The notes beneath the pieces are model-generated. The model had not been told where the DNA came from. It saw nothing but the letters and a program-made list of their open reading frames with translations, and searched no databases. This document shows, piece after piece, positions 30,975-41,513 of a DNA stretch of 64,000 nucleotides. How positions within the stretch are numbered: position 1 is the first letter of the stretch; each line of letters begins with the position of its first letter. A program made the position numbers and the translations under genes. The DNA comes from Alternaria dauci (Eukaryota > Ascomycota > Dothideomycetes > Pleosporales > Pleosporaceae): assembly GCF_042100115.1 (NCBI RefSeq), contig NC_091276.1:1-64000 (forward strand). Direction: 5' to 3'.

Positions 30975-33900
30975 TTAGGTTTCTTCCATGTCTATGAACA
31001 TCTCATGTGTGATGCGGTTAAGACCTAAGATAATCCAACTAGCTTTATGGTCTTCTCCAAAATTCACCACACTACGAAAATGTCGACGGAAGTCATCGTC
31101 CCGGTCGGGGTCCCACTTGTCCCCTTCTTCTTCGCGTATGTTTGCTATCCACTGGTTGCGAACAAGGTCGGATTTTGCCCAGAGGTAGGCCCAAGTATCT
31201 CGGATCACGAATTTGTCTTTGCACAGATTCCTTCTCTGTGGCTTGTTGTTTGTTCGTGTAGTGCCGTTTATTTGCCACTCTGGACAGCAGTTGGTTGGAA
31301 GAAGGCACCACCAGCACTGCCCCTGTCCCCATTTTTCATTCATGCGGATACGGTACTCTTTCACAGTAGCATTAACAAGGCTTCCACATTGGCTCTTCGG
31401 GTGATTGAAGTCGTCCCCAGCAACATAGCACACTGGGCAATGTAAAGACCAGAACGTATGCGTTTCTGGTATCTCGTACTCGAATACGTTCGCCCTTTTC
31501 TTCGCAGCATCTAGACTAGGGTGAGTGTTGAACTTGAGTTCTCGCTCTTGTCTTGCTTGTTTGTAAGTCGTCATGGAGCTTGTTTGGGAGTTGTCGCGGC
31601 TTGGACTAGAGCTTTGCACTACTTATATGTTAGATATCGTCTAGGTACGTAACTGTTCGGATCACCTGTACCTACCCTGACTGTAGTTGCGCTTATGTGT
31701 CAAGTTGTTAAAAGGGGACTCTGATGTGACGTTCGCTGTGTTTGGTAAGGTTGGTACTCGACTAGGCGTTGTGTTGTAGTTGGAGGCCTTTGCCCATGTT
31801 GGAGGGGAGGACTCGGTATATGGCCCTGTAGTCGACAATACGTAGGGCGAAGGAGACATTATAGTGCCAGTGTTGGAGGTGTAAGGCGTTGTAGGCGCTA
31901 CTAGACCGCTACGTTTGGCAGGTGTTGTAGGAATAGTGCAGTAGTTAGAACCTATACCATCTTGATGTCCGCCGCCTTCAACTTGTTCAATGTATCCAAT
32001 TCCTGAGGGACGATATAATCGCTCTTCACAAACATCGCACCGGGCTTCTGCTGGCAGGCACATGGTGCGTTTAGCATTACCGTCGAAGTATTCATCAAGA
32101 ACACGACGGCGGCACTGTTGTGTACTAGACCTGTGCTGCACATATGCCTGTATCTTTGACTGCATAGCCTCGCTTGCCTTTGCAAAATACGTGTTCTTGA
32201 TGCCGTTAGAGGTGATCAGAATAGCTTCACACCTACGCCCGTCACGTCCTCCTCTTCCGGTCTCTTGGTTGTAAGATATCAGCGATGCTGGTAGCCCAAT
32301 GCGGATAACGGTATCGACGTCGTCGAAGTGTATCCCCTCAGTCAACGCACTAGTTGTCACTATACATCTAGACTTTACAGCCCTAAAAGCTTGGATATTT
32401 GCTGCCTTGTCTTTCTCGACCATCTTGCTATGGCAAACAAAACTAGTAAGCTTTGTTGCCAACTCTGAAGCTGTTGTAGCAAACTCAACATATACTATCA
32501 TTTTCCTCTCAAGTCCAATCTCTTTCATAATGTATTCTCCCATCTTGTCAACGCTCCAGATACTAGTGCTACTAATGTAACGCACGGTATAGCTGATATT
32601 CGGTCGCGTAGTAGGCTCTCGGAATGGCATTGTGTCGCTTGGTAGTCCTAGCAGTCGAAATGCGTCTTCCTGACAACTAACAGGCATAGTAGCAGATAGA
32701 AGTGTTATACGTGTAAAGTACCGCGTAATGTTGTGGAGCTGCAGTAGATGACGACGGTAGGACACGTCCTCAAGGATGACGTAGTGAAACTCATCTACAA
32801 CTATCCTCTCTAGTACACCAAGTGCAGCTTGCCGGCGGACAAAGGTAGAGAAGTTCTCATGTGAAATGCTCTCTGGTGTAGCAAGAACAATAGATGCAGT
32901 CTCGTCACAGGCACCGTGCTGCCAGACAGTAGCTCGGATTCTAAGTGCTTGACATCGCTCTAGGAGATCAGTCCTAAGCGCTGCAAGAGGGACAATAACA
33001 ATTGTCTGACCGTAACCATGGAAGCATGCAGGCAGTAGGAAGGTGAGGCTTTTACCAGCTCCCGTACCTGCAATGTACACAACTGTTGGTTCACCTGCCA
33101 TGATAGCTGTAATAACAGCCTTCTGTTCTCCTCTGAAGTGCGCGTTATTGCCGAAATTAGCCTGGAGCAACCTAGAGTAGTTCGCTGAGTCTCTTTCTGC
33201 TTGCTTTGCGAGAGCAACTGGCATAACACTCTCTAGTGGGGGTGCAAAGTCCTCTGGAACAGGACTGAACGTAAGGGCACGATGCCATCGAGTAGATGTC
33301 TTAAAGTGGGCATCTGGTTGGTCGAACCTGCGTGTAAACATCTTAGCGATGTCAAGAGCGTACACTGCAGTTGCAACCTCCGCAGAATGACCTGCTTGCA
33401 TCTCTCGAGATTCAGCCTCAGCCTCATCAACAATATCCTCTACATCTTCCTTGGTCAACTCATGTGGTAACCCATCCATACTGCTAATCTTGCGTCCAAA
33501 GGCAATAATCAGATGTCTCATCATACTAATGTTGATCTCTTTACCAAGCCAACGCTCTGATGCTCGACGAAGAACTTAGCTGAGTAATTGAGATGTTGTA
33601 CGTTGTTTCCCACTGTTATCTGGCCAGAGTAGTACACTTTTTGCTTGCTCGTAGTGGTGGTTCTGTAGGGATGACTCAAGCTGTGACTGGACTGCAAGGT
33701 AGAAGGGTCGTACAAGCCAGGTGTACCACACGAGAAGAGACCCAATCTCTCTTGGCAGGAAACGATAGATAGTCTTTACAGACTTATCTCTGTTATAACC
33801 CTTGTGGTAACGGGGAACAATAGCAACAAGCTTGTTATAGAGGTAGATGTTTCGCATTCCTGTAACAAGACCATTCTCCAGCTGCACACTAAGGAGCTCA

Positions 33901-36014
33901 GTTCCTCGGGCAGGTTGTCCGCTTGTTAGATGAACAAGACAGAGAAGATGCGCCAGGAACTTCTGTACAAGGTTGCAGTATTGTTGTACTTGAGTAAAGT
34001 CTCGAAGATTGGTGACAAGGCTAGATTTGAAAGCCTTGCGGTTGACTCCTCTAATAAGTTGTTGGAAAATGAAATCTTTTCCGTGCTGAAGTTCTAGGTT
34101 GCCTGGGTTGAAGACGCTGTATCCTGGTGCAGCGTTCTTTGGGTTGTCAACAAGAGAGTCCCATGGTATAGTGGGAAGACCTGATCGACTAGAAACGTAT
34201 GCGAGCTTGCACAGAATGCCAGAGGCCTCGTCGTACTCTTTGAATACCATCTGGGTGTATTCGGTTAAATTTGTACGTAGCCCGCGGATAGTAACGTCTT
34301 CTCCATTCCAGTAGACAAATGCATCAAGATTTTCTCCATATCGAAATTGGCTTAGAAGGCGCCCCCGTTCAATAAGCCAATTCATAGAGGTAGGGTATTC
34401 TGTAGTGAGGTAATTATAAACCTATGATCTGAAGTTGTTTGCGATTGCACGATTGCGATCCTCTGCTGTAGGAGGACTTTCCCCTGTAGACTCTTGTTCT
34501 TCTAGTAGACTTTCAACCTCTTGTGCTGTAGTAGCTTGAGAAGTCTCCTCTTGCATATACGCATTAGGCGGTGCCGGAGTATTAACAGGAGGCTGAAACT
34601 CATCTCTCAGTTTCTGTAGTGCGGCAAATCTACACATCTTCTTGATAGCTGATATGTGTGTCGCAAAGTTGTACGCCTCTAAGAATCCAGTGCGTGACGG
34701 CGACAGTGCGAGGAAAGCAACCGGAGTAGCGAGGGCAAGTTCAGTGTCGCGTTGGCAGGCCGTCTGCTCAATGAGGCTGATCCAGAACTGATGGCAGAGG
34801 GCTTCAAGTGCGCCCAGTGACGTTTCGCTATGTCGTTCGTTTACTACAGGAAAGTTGGCTACAAGGGTGTCAAGATACTCTGCGATCTTGTCCTAGGCTT
34901 TTTGTTGATGCATCTGTAGTACTAGTGTGGATGGTTGCCTCCATTTCTCAACTAGTACACGGTAGAAGAATACAAAGATCTTCTGTAGTGACAGCGCGTG
35001 GTGTAGGTTATGAGACTGGTAGGGTTCGAAAGGAAAGGTGGGTATGTCGGTGCATGTCTCTTGCATTACACGGATACGGGCGTAGCGAGAAGTCTGCAGA
35101 CTAACATTCTGCCAGGTGCGCACCATGCCCTTAACAGTGGTGTAGAGGAAGAACAGCTTTGGTTCTGCATCAGAGGAGGGAACTGAGACGTAGGCTAGAG
35201 CCTCTGCCCATGTCTGGAAGTCCTCAAACGTGCCCACAATCCCACAGGTGGCGATCCAAGGGTTGGTCTGGATAGAGGGAGCCCCTGGGAAAGAGGCGAA
35301 TTGTTCTACTCGCGCTTCCTCTGCCCAGCGCAATGCTAGACCCAATTGTTCGCGCAATACAGCGTTGTCTTCTTCGCTGTCCTCAGCTATGTGAGTCTCC
35401 TCATCACTTTGTTCGGGTGTTCTGTCGCTAAGTGCAGACACTGGCGTTGGAGATTGCGGGGCACCGTGCTCGAGGTTCGGTTCTTTGTCATTGACAGCTC
35501 GGTAGGGTGACTCTCTATGGGGGTAGACTGGAAACTTTCGTGTTAACCCCAAGGATCGATGCTCTGGTGGAACAGACTTAAATAGTTGTTGCGATGTAAC
35601 AATCCGCACTCGTGTGTTGTACCACTCCTCTCTCCTATGAGAACTAGTATTCTGGGGACTATTCAATCCATGTTCGCGGAGATGGCTGTGCATGTTGTGG
35701 CGGGCAGATGTACCAGTGATAATCTTAGTGCAAAGACGGCACTGGTGAGATCCTTTGTGTAGTTTGAGGCCAATAAAGGCCTCTACGGGTGTATCGGGTA
35801 CAACAAAGTCTGTATACTTTGTGTAATAGTCACCGCTGGAAACAAGAGTATCGACGGCCTCTTGAATACAGCGGCGCTCCCCTAGGGTGGTCTCTTCCCG
35901 ATGCTCTTCGTTGAAATGCGAGAGCACTTTACTTGGAAGGATGGCATACGAGTGCAGCGCGCACGTTATAATCTTGTTAGCATGATCGGCCACGATATGG
36001 TTAGGAAGAGACAT
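30975..36014 (-). pseudogene. Telomere-linked RecQ-type helicase gene, three in-frame stops
   Basis: One continuous frame from ATG at 36014 through a 60-nt intron (31665-31606) to the stop at 30975, 1660 codons. N-terminal part: an OrsD/DUF3505-like C2H2 segment, CRLCTKIITGTSARHNMHSH. Middle: HLTSGQPARGTELLSV and YHKGYNRDKSVKTIYRFLPRE, typical of subtelomeric fungal RecQ-type proteins. Helicase: AGTGAGKS (Walker A), VVDEFHYV (DEFH box), LLSATMP (III), TTSALTEGIHFDDVD (V), QETGRGGRDGR (VI). C-terminus: a Cys-rich CWWCLLPTNCCPEW segment. The frame is broken only by TAG at 34895-34893 (KA*DK), TAG at 34424-34422 (RS*VY) and TAA at 33578-33576 (LS*VL); each fits a Gln codon changed by C to T. Probably inactive, but otherwise well preserved. 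It is divergent from the 36203 gene. Confidence 0.85.
35516..35552. repeat. Palindromic element, copy g (inside the RecQ-type frame)
   Basis: TATGGGGGTAGACTGGAAAC, then TTTCGTGTTAACCCC. On the minus strand it is read in frame as GLTRKFPVYPHRE in the N-terminal part of the RecQ-type gene, so here it does not break the frame. Confidence 0.65.
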
Positions 36015-36202
36015 AAAAGGAGCGTATGTAGTAATAATCAGGGGTGATGGATAGTTGGTGATGAGTGGAATGAAGGTGCGGGGATTTCAGCCTAAGATCA
36101 TGGCTGAAACCGGAACCCTCGGACCGGCGCGGATAAACCTGTTCCGAGCGATCTGCCTAATTCCCGCTTAACAAGCTTACTCATTATCCACATCGATACA
36201 AT
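36015..36202. promoter_or_regulatory. Short divergent promoter with hairpin
   Basis: 188 bp between the RecQ-type start (36014) and the next gene's start (36203). It contains an inverted repeat, TTCAGCC ... GGCTGAA, at about 36,086-36,108 with a 9-nt loop. Shared regulation is inferred from the short spacing only. Confidence 0.5.
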
Positions 36203-37195
36203 ATGACGATAACTTCACTCCGACTAACACCAATAGCAATGCAGGGTGATGAGGACGCTGTTGCAACAGTAAGAGAGGCAAGCCAGGCAAGGCAGGGAGA
36301 AGCACCGTTGTATGCATCGTTTGACGTCAACACTCAGGGTAGCGAGGTGTTTATCGCATCATCGCCCGATGCAGCGTTGCGCTGGATATGTCGTCGAGTG
36401 AATAAGAAGACAATCCTGCAATTTGTGAATCGAGTATACGATACACCAGTAGATGAGATTCCAGATTCAGAAGAAGAGCAAAACGAGGGGGAAGAGCAGA
36501 CGCTGGGGGTCAAGAGAAAGCGAAATAGCGGTGAGAGCAGAACGAAACAGGTCAATCGGAAGCTAAAAGAACAACTTGAGGAGGCTATGGTGCGAACAGT
36601 AGCGAGTACGCAGGACCTTATTAGGGCAGCTACCGACGACGTTACCATAGCTCCTGAAGAGCAGCGATACAGGAAGTTTGCTCAACACCTACCTGGCGCA
36701 GGCATTCAGGTAGTGGGAAATATGATATCGAAGGCAGCTGCGATAAGTACAGCAGAGTGCATTCGAGATTGGAAAACGCTTCTTCGATTTTGGCGCTCTC
36801 AGCACTCCCAGGGCAAGCGGTTATTTGGAGACGATATACCAAAGCTACTACAGCACGACGAGTTAGACCTTTTCAGATCAGCTGAACACAACAACCATGT
36901 TACTACATCGTCGGATAGGCGTCTAGTGCTTTCGCAAGTAGCATTAGCAATACCACACGAATCTGGGCTTACAGCGAACGATACAAGTCGGTTTGAGAAC
37001 CTAGTCGCAACAGCGAAGACGAGTCAGGCTCTGGGCATTACCTTGGAGATGCGACATAGGTGGATTATGGCTGCTCTGACTACTGAGTATGAACGATTGG
37101 AAAGTCTCGTCCGGCAAAGACGAGTGTTTACTGGAGGGCGTGGTCGTGGATATGCAACAGTAGCAAAGGAGTTCCTCTTTAGCCGATCCTTCTGA
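36203..37195 (+). CDS. Unknown 330-aa protein divergent from the RecQ-type gene
   Basis: Single open frame from ATG at 36203. An acidic stretch, DEIPDSEEEQNEGEEQ, is followed by a basic one (GVKRKR) at about residues 90-115, then a helical domain. The end is GGRGRGYATVAKEFLFSRSF. It resembles the 620-aa protein at 15231-17093 in an EIPDSE acidic motif, an RWxxAxLxxxYxR segment and a G(K/R)GxA-xxx-E-xx(L/F) end. I do not recognise the family. Its head-to-head position next to the RecQ-type gene suggests the two travel together, which is an inference. Confidence 0.6.
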   Translation: MTITSLRLTPIAMQGDEDAVATVREASQARQGEAPLYASFDVNTQGSEVFIASSPDAALRWICRRVNKKTILQFVNRVYDTPVDEIPDSEEEQNEGEEQTLGVKRKRNSGESRTKQVNRKLKEQLEEAMVRTVASTQDLIRAATDDVTIAPEEQRYRKFAQHLPGAGIQVVGNMISKAAAISTAECIRDWKTLLRFWRSQHSQGKRLFGDDIPKLLQHDELDLFRSAEHNNHVTTSSDRRLVLSQVALAIPHESGLTANDTSRFENLVATAKTSQALGITLEMRHRWIMAALTTEYERLESLVRQRRVFTGGRGRGYATVAKEFLFSRSF

Positions 37196-37905
37196 CGCGC
37201 AGATGGGTCTCCAGCTACAAAAGAGGATAGCCTAGCAGACTAGAAAGAGTTTGGCAAGCAACTGGACGCTGGGAAAAGATGGGGAATTATGAAAGCTAAG
37301 TTCGGTATTAGGGTGTTCGCACTTCTACTACGAAAGTTGATTGGGAACGCGTACGTGGAGTCAGGCTTAACAGTTACACGTTTTACGCAATAGGTAGAGA
37401 TGCTAGCATCGTGCAACGCGAACGTTTTTAAAGCGGCTAGGGTAATTGAGCCATTTTACGTTGCTTGTATGTTAGATCACGCGCCGCCAGCGCCGTTGGC
37501 CTTAGAGGGAATAACTGATAAGGAGATTAAAACCTACTATCCGCTAGCTACTCTCTGTCAGCTTAATGATACGCAGACAGAAAGAGGGGAGATTATAGGC
37601 GAGAGTGTCTCTAGGGAAGAAGATAACAATAGAGAGGTTGTAAGCGAAAGTGATTTTGGGGAGGAAGATTCTACTATACTAGATACTTAGGTGTATTAGC
37701 AGTTAAAGGGGTTGGCAGAAAACTGTTACATGCTTTACGGGCTTATATTTAATAAGAAAATTGCGAGGGCGTGAAAATGTTTAGTTACTTACTGATGGGG
37801 GTACTTAGAAAGGTTTTCTATTTACCCCCACCTGTAGTATATAATCTTTACTCCTTTACACTAGTACGTTATTTCAACCTCGCTTTAGGACTAAAATAAT
37901 CTTAT
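37196..37905. other. Intergenic with a small open frame
   Basis: Mostly featureless. A 96-codon frame at 37400-37690 (acidic C-terminal half, with SDFGEEDSTILDT) could be a remnant or the degraded end of a neighbour; it has no recognisable domain. One palindromic element lies at 37,794. Confidence 0.4.
37794..37832. repeat. Palindromic element, copy h (best-preserved copy)
   Basis: TGATGGGGGTACTTAGAAAGG, then TTTTCTATTTACCCCCACC. The arms GGGGGTA and TACCCCC are exact reverse complements, and the GAAA/TTTC core is also symmetrical. It lies outside any recognised gene. Confidence 0.8.
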
Positions 37906-38400
37906 AAGCTTACTGCCTGACTAAGTATCCTCGCTGTCGGACTGAGTATCCTCGCTGTTGGACTAAGTATCCTCGCTATCGGATTAAGTATCCTCGCTGT
38001 CGGACTGAGTATCCTCGCTGTCGGATTGAGTATCCTCGCTGTCGGACTAAGTATCCTCGCTGTTAGACTAAATATCCTCGCTGTCGGGCTGAGTATCCTC
38101 GCTGTTAGACTAAATATCCTCGCTGTTAGACTAAGTATCCTCGCTGTCAGACTGAATATCCTCGCTGTCAGACTGAATATCCTCGCTGTCAGACTAAATA
38201 TCCTCGCTGTTAGACTAAGTATCCTCGCTGTCAGACTAAGTATCCTCGCTGTCAGACTAAATATCCTCGCTGTCAGACTGAATATCCCCGCTGTCAGACT
38301 GAGTATCCTCACTGTTAGACTGAATATCCTCACTGTTAGACTGAATATCCTCGCTGTCAGACTAAATATCCTCGCTGTCAGACTAAATATCCTTACTCTA
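37906..38400. repeat. 21-bp tandem array
   Basis: About 23 copies of a 21-bp unit, AGTATCCTCGCTGTCGGACTA, with GTCGGA/GTCAGA/GTTAGA and AGTATC/AATATC variants. Because 21 is a multiple of 3 the minus strand stays open as an ARI(F/L)SLT heptad repeat (38408-37902), which I regard as an artefact. The array passes directly into AT-rich DNA. Confidence 0.93.
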
Positions 38401-39490
38401 AAAGACACTAGGACTAAATAGAGGATATACAGCTAGGATATCTAGCTAATTTTCTTACGCACAGACTAGTTCTTTAAGGATATAGACCCTATATCCTACA
38501 ACCTTATATAGTTAGGTAGCTAGTTAGTTATTCTTAAAAAAAAGTAGTAGAGGTATTAGTAGTAGAAGTAGTAGTAGTTATAAAAGGTAGTTATAAAGGT
38601 TAAAAAGAGTAGAAATAGTAGAAGATAGTAGAGGATAGTATATATATTAAAATATTAAATCTTATCTCTAGTAGGTTTATAATACTATTATATATCTTTA
38701 GTATCTAGTATTTATAATATACTATATATATACTAGTAGTACTAAATATAAGTATTTATAAGCTTATAGTTACTTAATTAATACTTTATCCTAAAAAAAA
38801 GTCTATAAATATACTATAATAATAATAAAAAAAAGGCTATTAAGGCTAAGGCTAAATTACTTATAATATTAATTATTAGGTAGTAAAGAGAAGAAGGGAA
38901 AGTACTATAATAGCTAGTAATATACTAGAAGCTTAGGCTACCTAGTAACTAAGCTAGTAGAGGTAATAGTAAGGTAGCAATAAAGGTAAAGGTAAAGATT
39001 TTAAATTAAGTAAATTCTTAATTTACTTACTTATAGAATTATAAATTTACTCTCTTATATACCCCTAGCGCCCCTAGTAGTTAAGAGCTAGGTAAGGCTA
39101 ATAACTAACTTAGAATAGACTATTCTAGGCTAACCTATACTTAATTAGGTTAATCTAACCTAAAGGGGGGGATAATATTAGGAACTAGACTTATCTAGTG
39201 CCTTCTAGTCTAGAATAGGCTAAGATAGACTTAAATACCCCTTCTTATACTATTATAGCTTAATAGCGATTTATCTCTAGTCTACCTAAGAATAATACTA
39301 CTATTTACACTAATTATTATGTATCTAGTATCTTATAACCCTATTATTTAATAGTTAGGCTTTAGCCTATTATAAACTAAGACTCTAACTATCTATACTT
39401 ATTTTTATAAGCTTTAAGAGCTAGTAAGAAAATAATTTTAATAATATTATATATTCTAAAACCTAAAATACTATATTATAATTACTACTT
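38401..39490. other. Second AT-rich RIP-like block
   Basis: TA-dominated DNA with few CA/TG dinucleotides and islands such as CCCCTAGCGCCCCTAG. It is probably a RIP-degraded transposon, but no family can be recognised. It ends right at the 3' end of the aminotransferase gene. Confidence 0.75.
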
Positions 39491-39496
39491 ATAATC

Positions 39497-40791
39497 TTAC
39501 TTTACTACAACGTATGTACTATTATATAGCGCTGCCTTAATACGTAGAAACCCTTCTACTACGTACTTGCTCGGGTGCGCAAAGCTGATGCGGAACATAC
39601 CTAGCGCCTCGCTATCGAAATTGCCTCCCCACGCTAAGTATACCTTCTGGTTGTACAGCGCTTCTCGGATCTTGTGCGCTATCACGCTGTCGTCAATATC
39701 GATCCGCTTCAGGTTGTGATAGCAACGATATGCCTGGCCAAGGTCTGCCCAGACGAACAGGCCGGCCTGAGTACCTGCAGTGAACGGAATGTTGTACTCC
39801 TCGAGAAGATCGACAACCAGTGCATACGCAGCATTCAGTCGATGGCGGTTCTTGCGCAAATATTTGGTGGTGAAGGTCTTGTCCTCGAGCATCTGTGCGA
39901 CCACATGATCCGTGATAGAGGATGGGTAAGAGTAAATGCCCACGGCAGCCACGGCGGCGCGTAACATGCGATTGCGGGAGATACCAGACAGCCCACCCGC
40001 CATCCGTTGGCGCAAAAGTCCTTCGACATGCCCCAGACGACATGGACCAGAGCGGCATCAATGACACCGTCGAGCGGCAAGGATAGCACCGAGGTGAAGC
40101 AGGGTCCCCGCCAGACCGACAACGCGTATATTTCATCGCTGACAAGATGGAGGCGATGCTTTGCGCAAAGCGCGACCAGGGCGCAGAGTACCTCGCGTGA
40201 ATAGCAGCGACCGAGAGGATTATGAGGTGAGCACAACAGCAGGCCTCGGACTACAAGGCCACTCGCCCGAGCGCGCACCAATGCCTCCTCGTAGCACTCA
40301 ATTCCTGCCAGGCTGAAAGGATCTGTCGTACCAAACGTGACGGCAACGGTGCGAACGCGGGGGCGGAGGCCCAAGGTGGCCTCGCCATAGTATGGCCGAC
40401 CCACCAAGAACACTTCACCCTCATCTGCGAGCGCCCAGGCGACATGCTCGAGCGCACTTGAGACTCCGTTAGTGACCACGATCTGGTCTGCGTCCAGTGG
40501 TTGCGCCGTCTTCAGTTCTGCGTTCAGAAAGCCTGCTAATGCTCTCCGTAGCCGTGAGCTACCTACTGGTCCGTCATCGTATGTTGCGTTACTGCCAGCG
40601 ATCTGGACGTGATTCAATAGGTAAGCCCCCAATTCCTCTCGCATCAGATAATTTTCGGCTACGCCCAAGTTTACGAACCCATCGACATTCTCATACATGT
40701 GCCATTTGTCTCCTATGACTTCCCACATCTCGTTGAACGTCGACCCCGCGACTAGATTCTGAGCTCTCTTGGACAGCATTGCGGTGGACAT
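39497..40791 (-). pseudogene. PLP-dependent class I/II aminotransferase (ACC synthase-like), one frameshift
   Basis: ATG at 40791. Recognisable fold-type I features: YDDGPVGSSRLRRALAGFL (substrate region), CSPHNPLGRCY (NP-G motif), VSDEIYALSVW (Asp/Tyr of the cofactor pocket), WGMSKDFCANGWRVG (cofactor-binding Lys in SKD), and FRISFAHPS (carboxylate-binding Arg) at the end. The reading frame shifts by one base near 39,975 at a CCC run, between GWRVGCLVS and RNRMLRAAVAAVGIYSYPSS; one missing C would restore continuity. The overall length (about 430 aa) fits ACC synthase-like enzymes. The shift could be a real mutation or a homopolymer sequencing error. The gene abuts a RIP-like block. Confidence 0.8.
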
Positions 40792-41513
40792 ATTCGAGGG
40801 CCGGTTGTTATTACGAGAGACTACTCATTGTCAGGAAATCAACTCCCCAAGACCTCATCATCATGTCTCAACCTCACCTCGTCAGTTTGATCGGAGTCTC
40901 AACTCTGGGGCGCTCACATCTACTATGGGGGAAGGCTTGACTTAAGTACCTGAACCAAGCACCGCTGCTCTCAACACCACCCGGCACTGTGCGACACTTT
41001 AGCTGCTAGTATTTACACATGCTGCTTCCGGTCAGAAGTAACTCTGATATGCATGAGCTACAATAGGGCGTTGCGGTCGAACTAACGAAGTTCGTGAGTA
41101 TAGTCTGACGCTGACATCAGCATTGCATGCCCTGATAGTGATGCTGGGCAGAATCCTTGTCTCCGTGGAGGAAGAATAGCCCGGGAGATGTGCAATACCA
41201 CGAATAACCGTTGAGTCTCCTAAATCGAGATCGTGGTACATTGCGCATCAGGGTTGGAAGCTGCACAAGCCAAGATCCTGCTTTTCCTGCATGCAAAAAA
41301 CATTGGGTTGACACTTGAGCGTCACGGACATTGGGCGAAGGATGAGGGGCAAGGCAAGCGGGGCGTATATCTCACTCTTTTCCTGCATGCTGTGACCCAT
41401 GCAATCGAACCGCAATATGCTAATTTCGGGCAACATACGAAAAAGTTCGCAATACCTTATATGCAAGTTAGGATGTATCTACCGAATCTAGGCATCGCCC
41501 GAGAGTAGTACAC
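40792..41513. other. Intergenic, no gene seen
   Basis: Ordinary composition. The word TTTCCTGCATGC occurs twice (41,284 and 41,380) about 100 bp apart. No credible coding region. Confidence 0.4.

Noticed and set aside
33576..34385. Tyrosine-recombinase-like active site in the QPARGTELLSV region of the RecQ-type gene
   Set aside because: The R..EL pattern recalls box I, but I could not place a matching HxxR and Tyr, so the likeness is probably chance.
37902..38408. 168-aa ARIFSLT heptad-repeat frame on the minus strand
   Set aside because: The 21-bp array is a multiple of three and lies at a RIP-like block; coding is unlikely.
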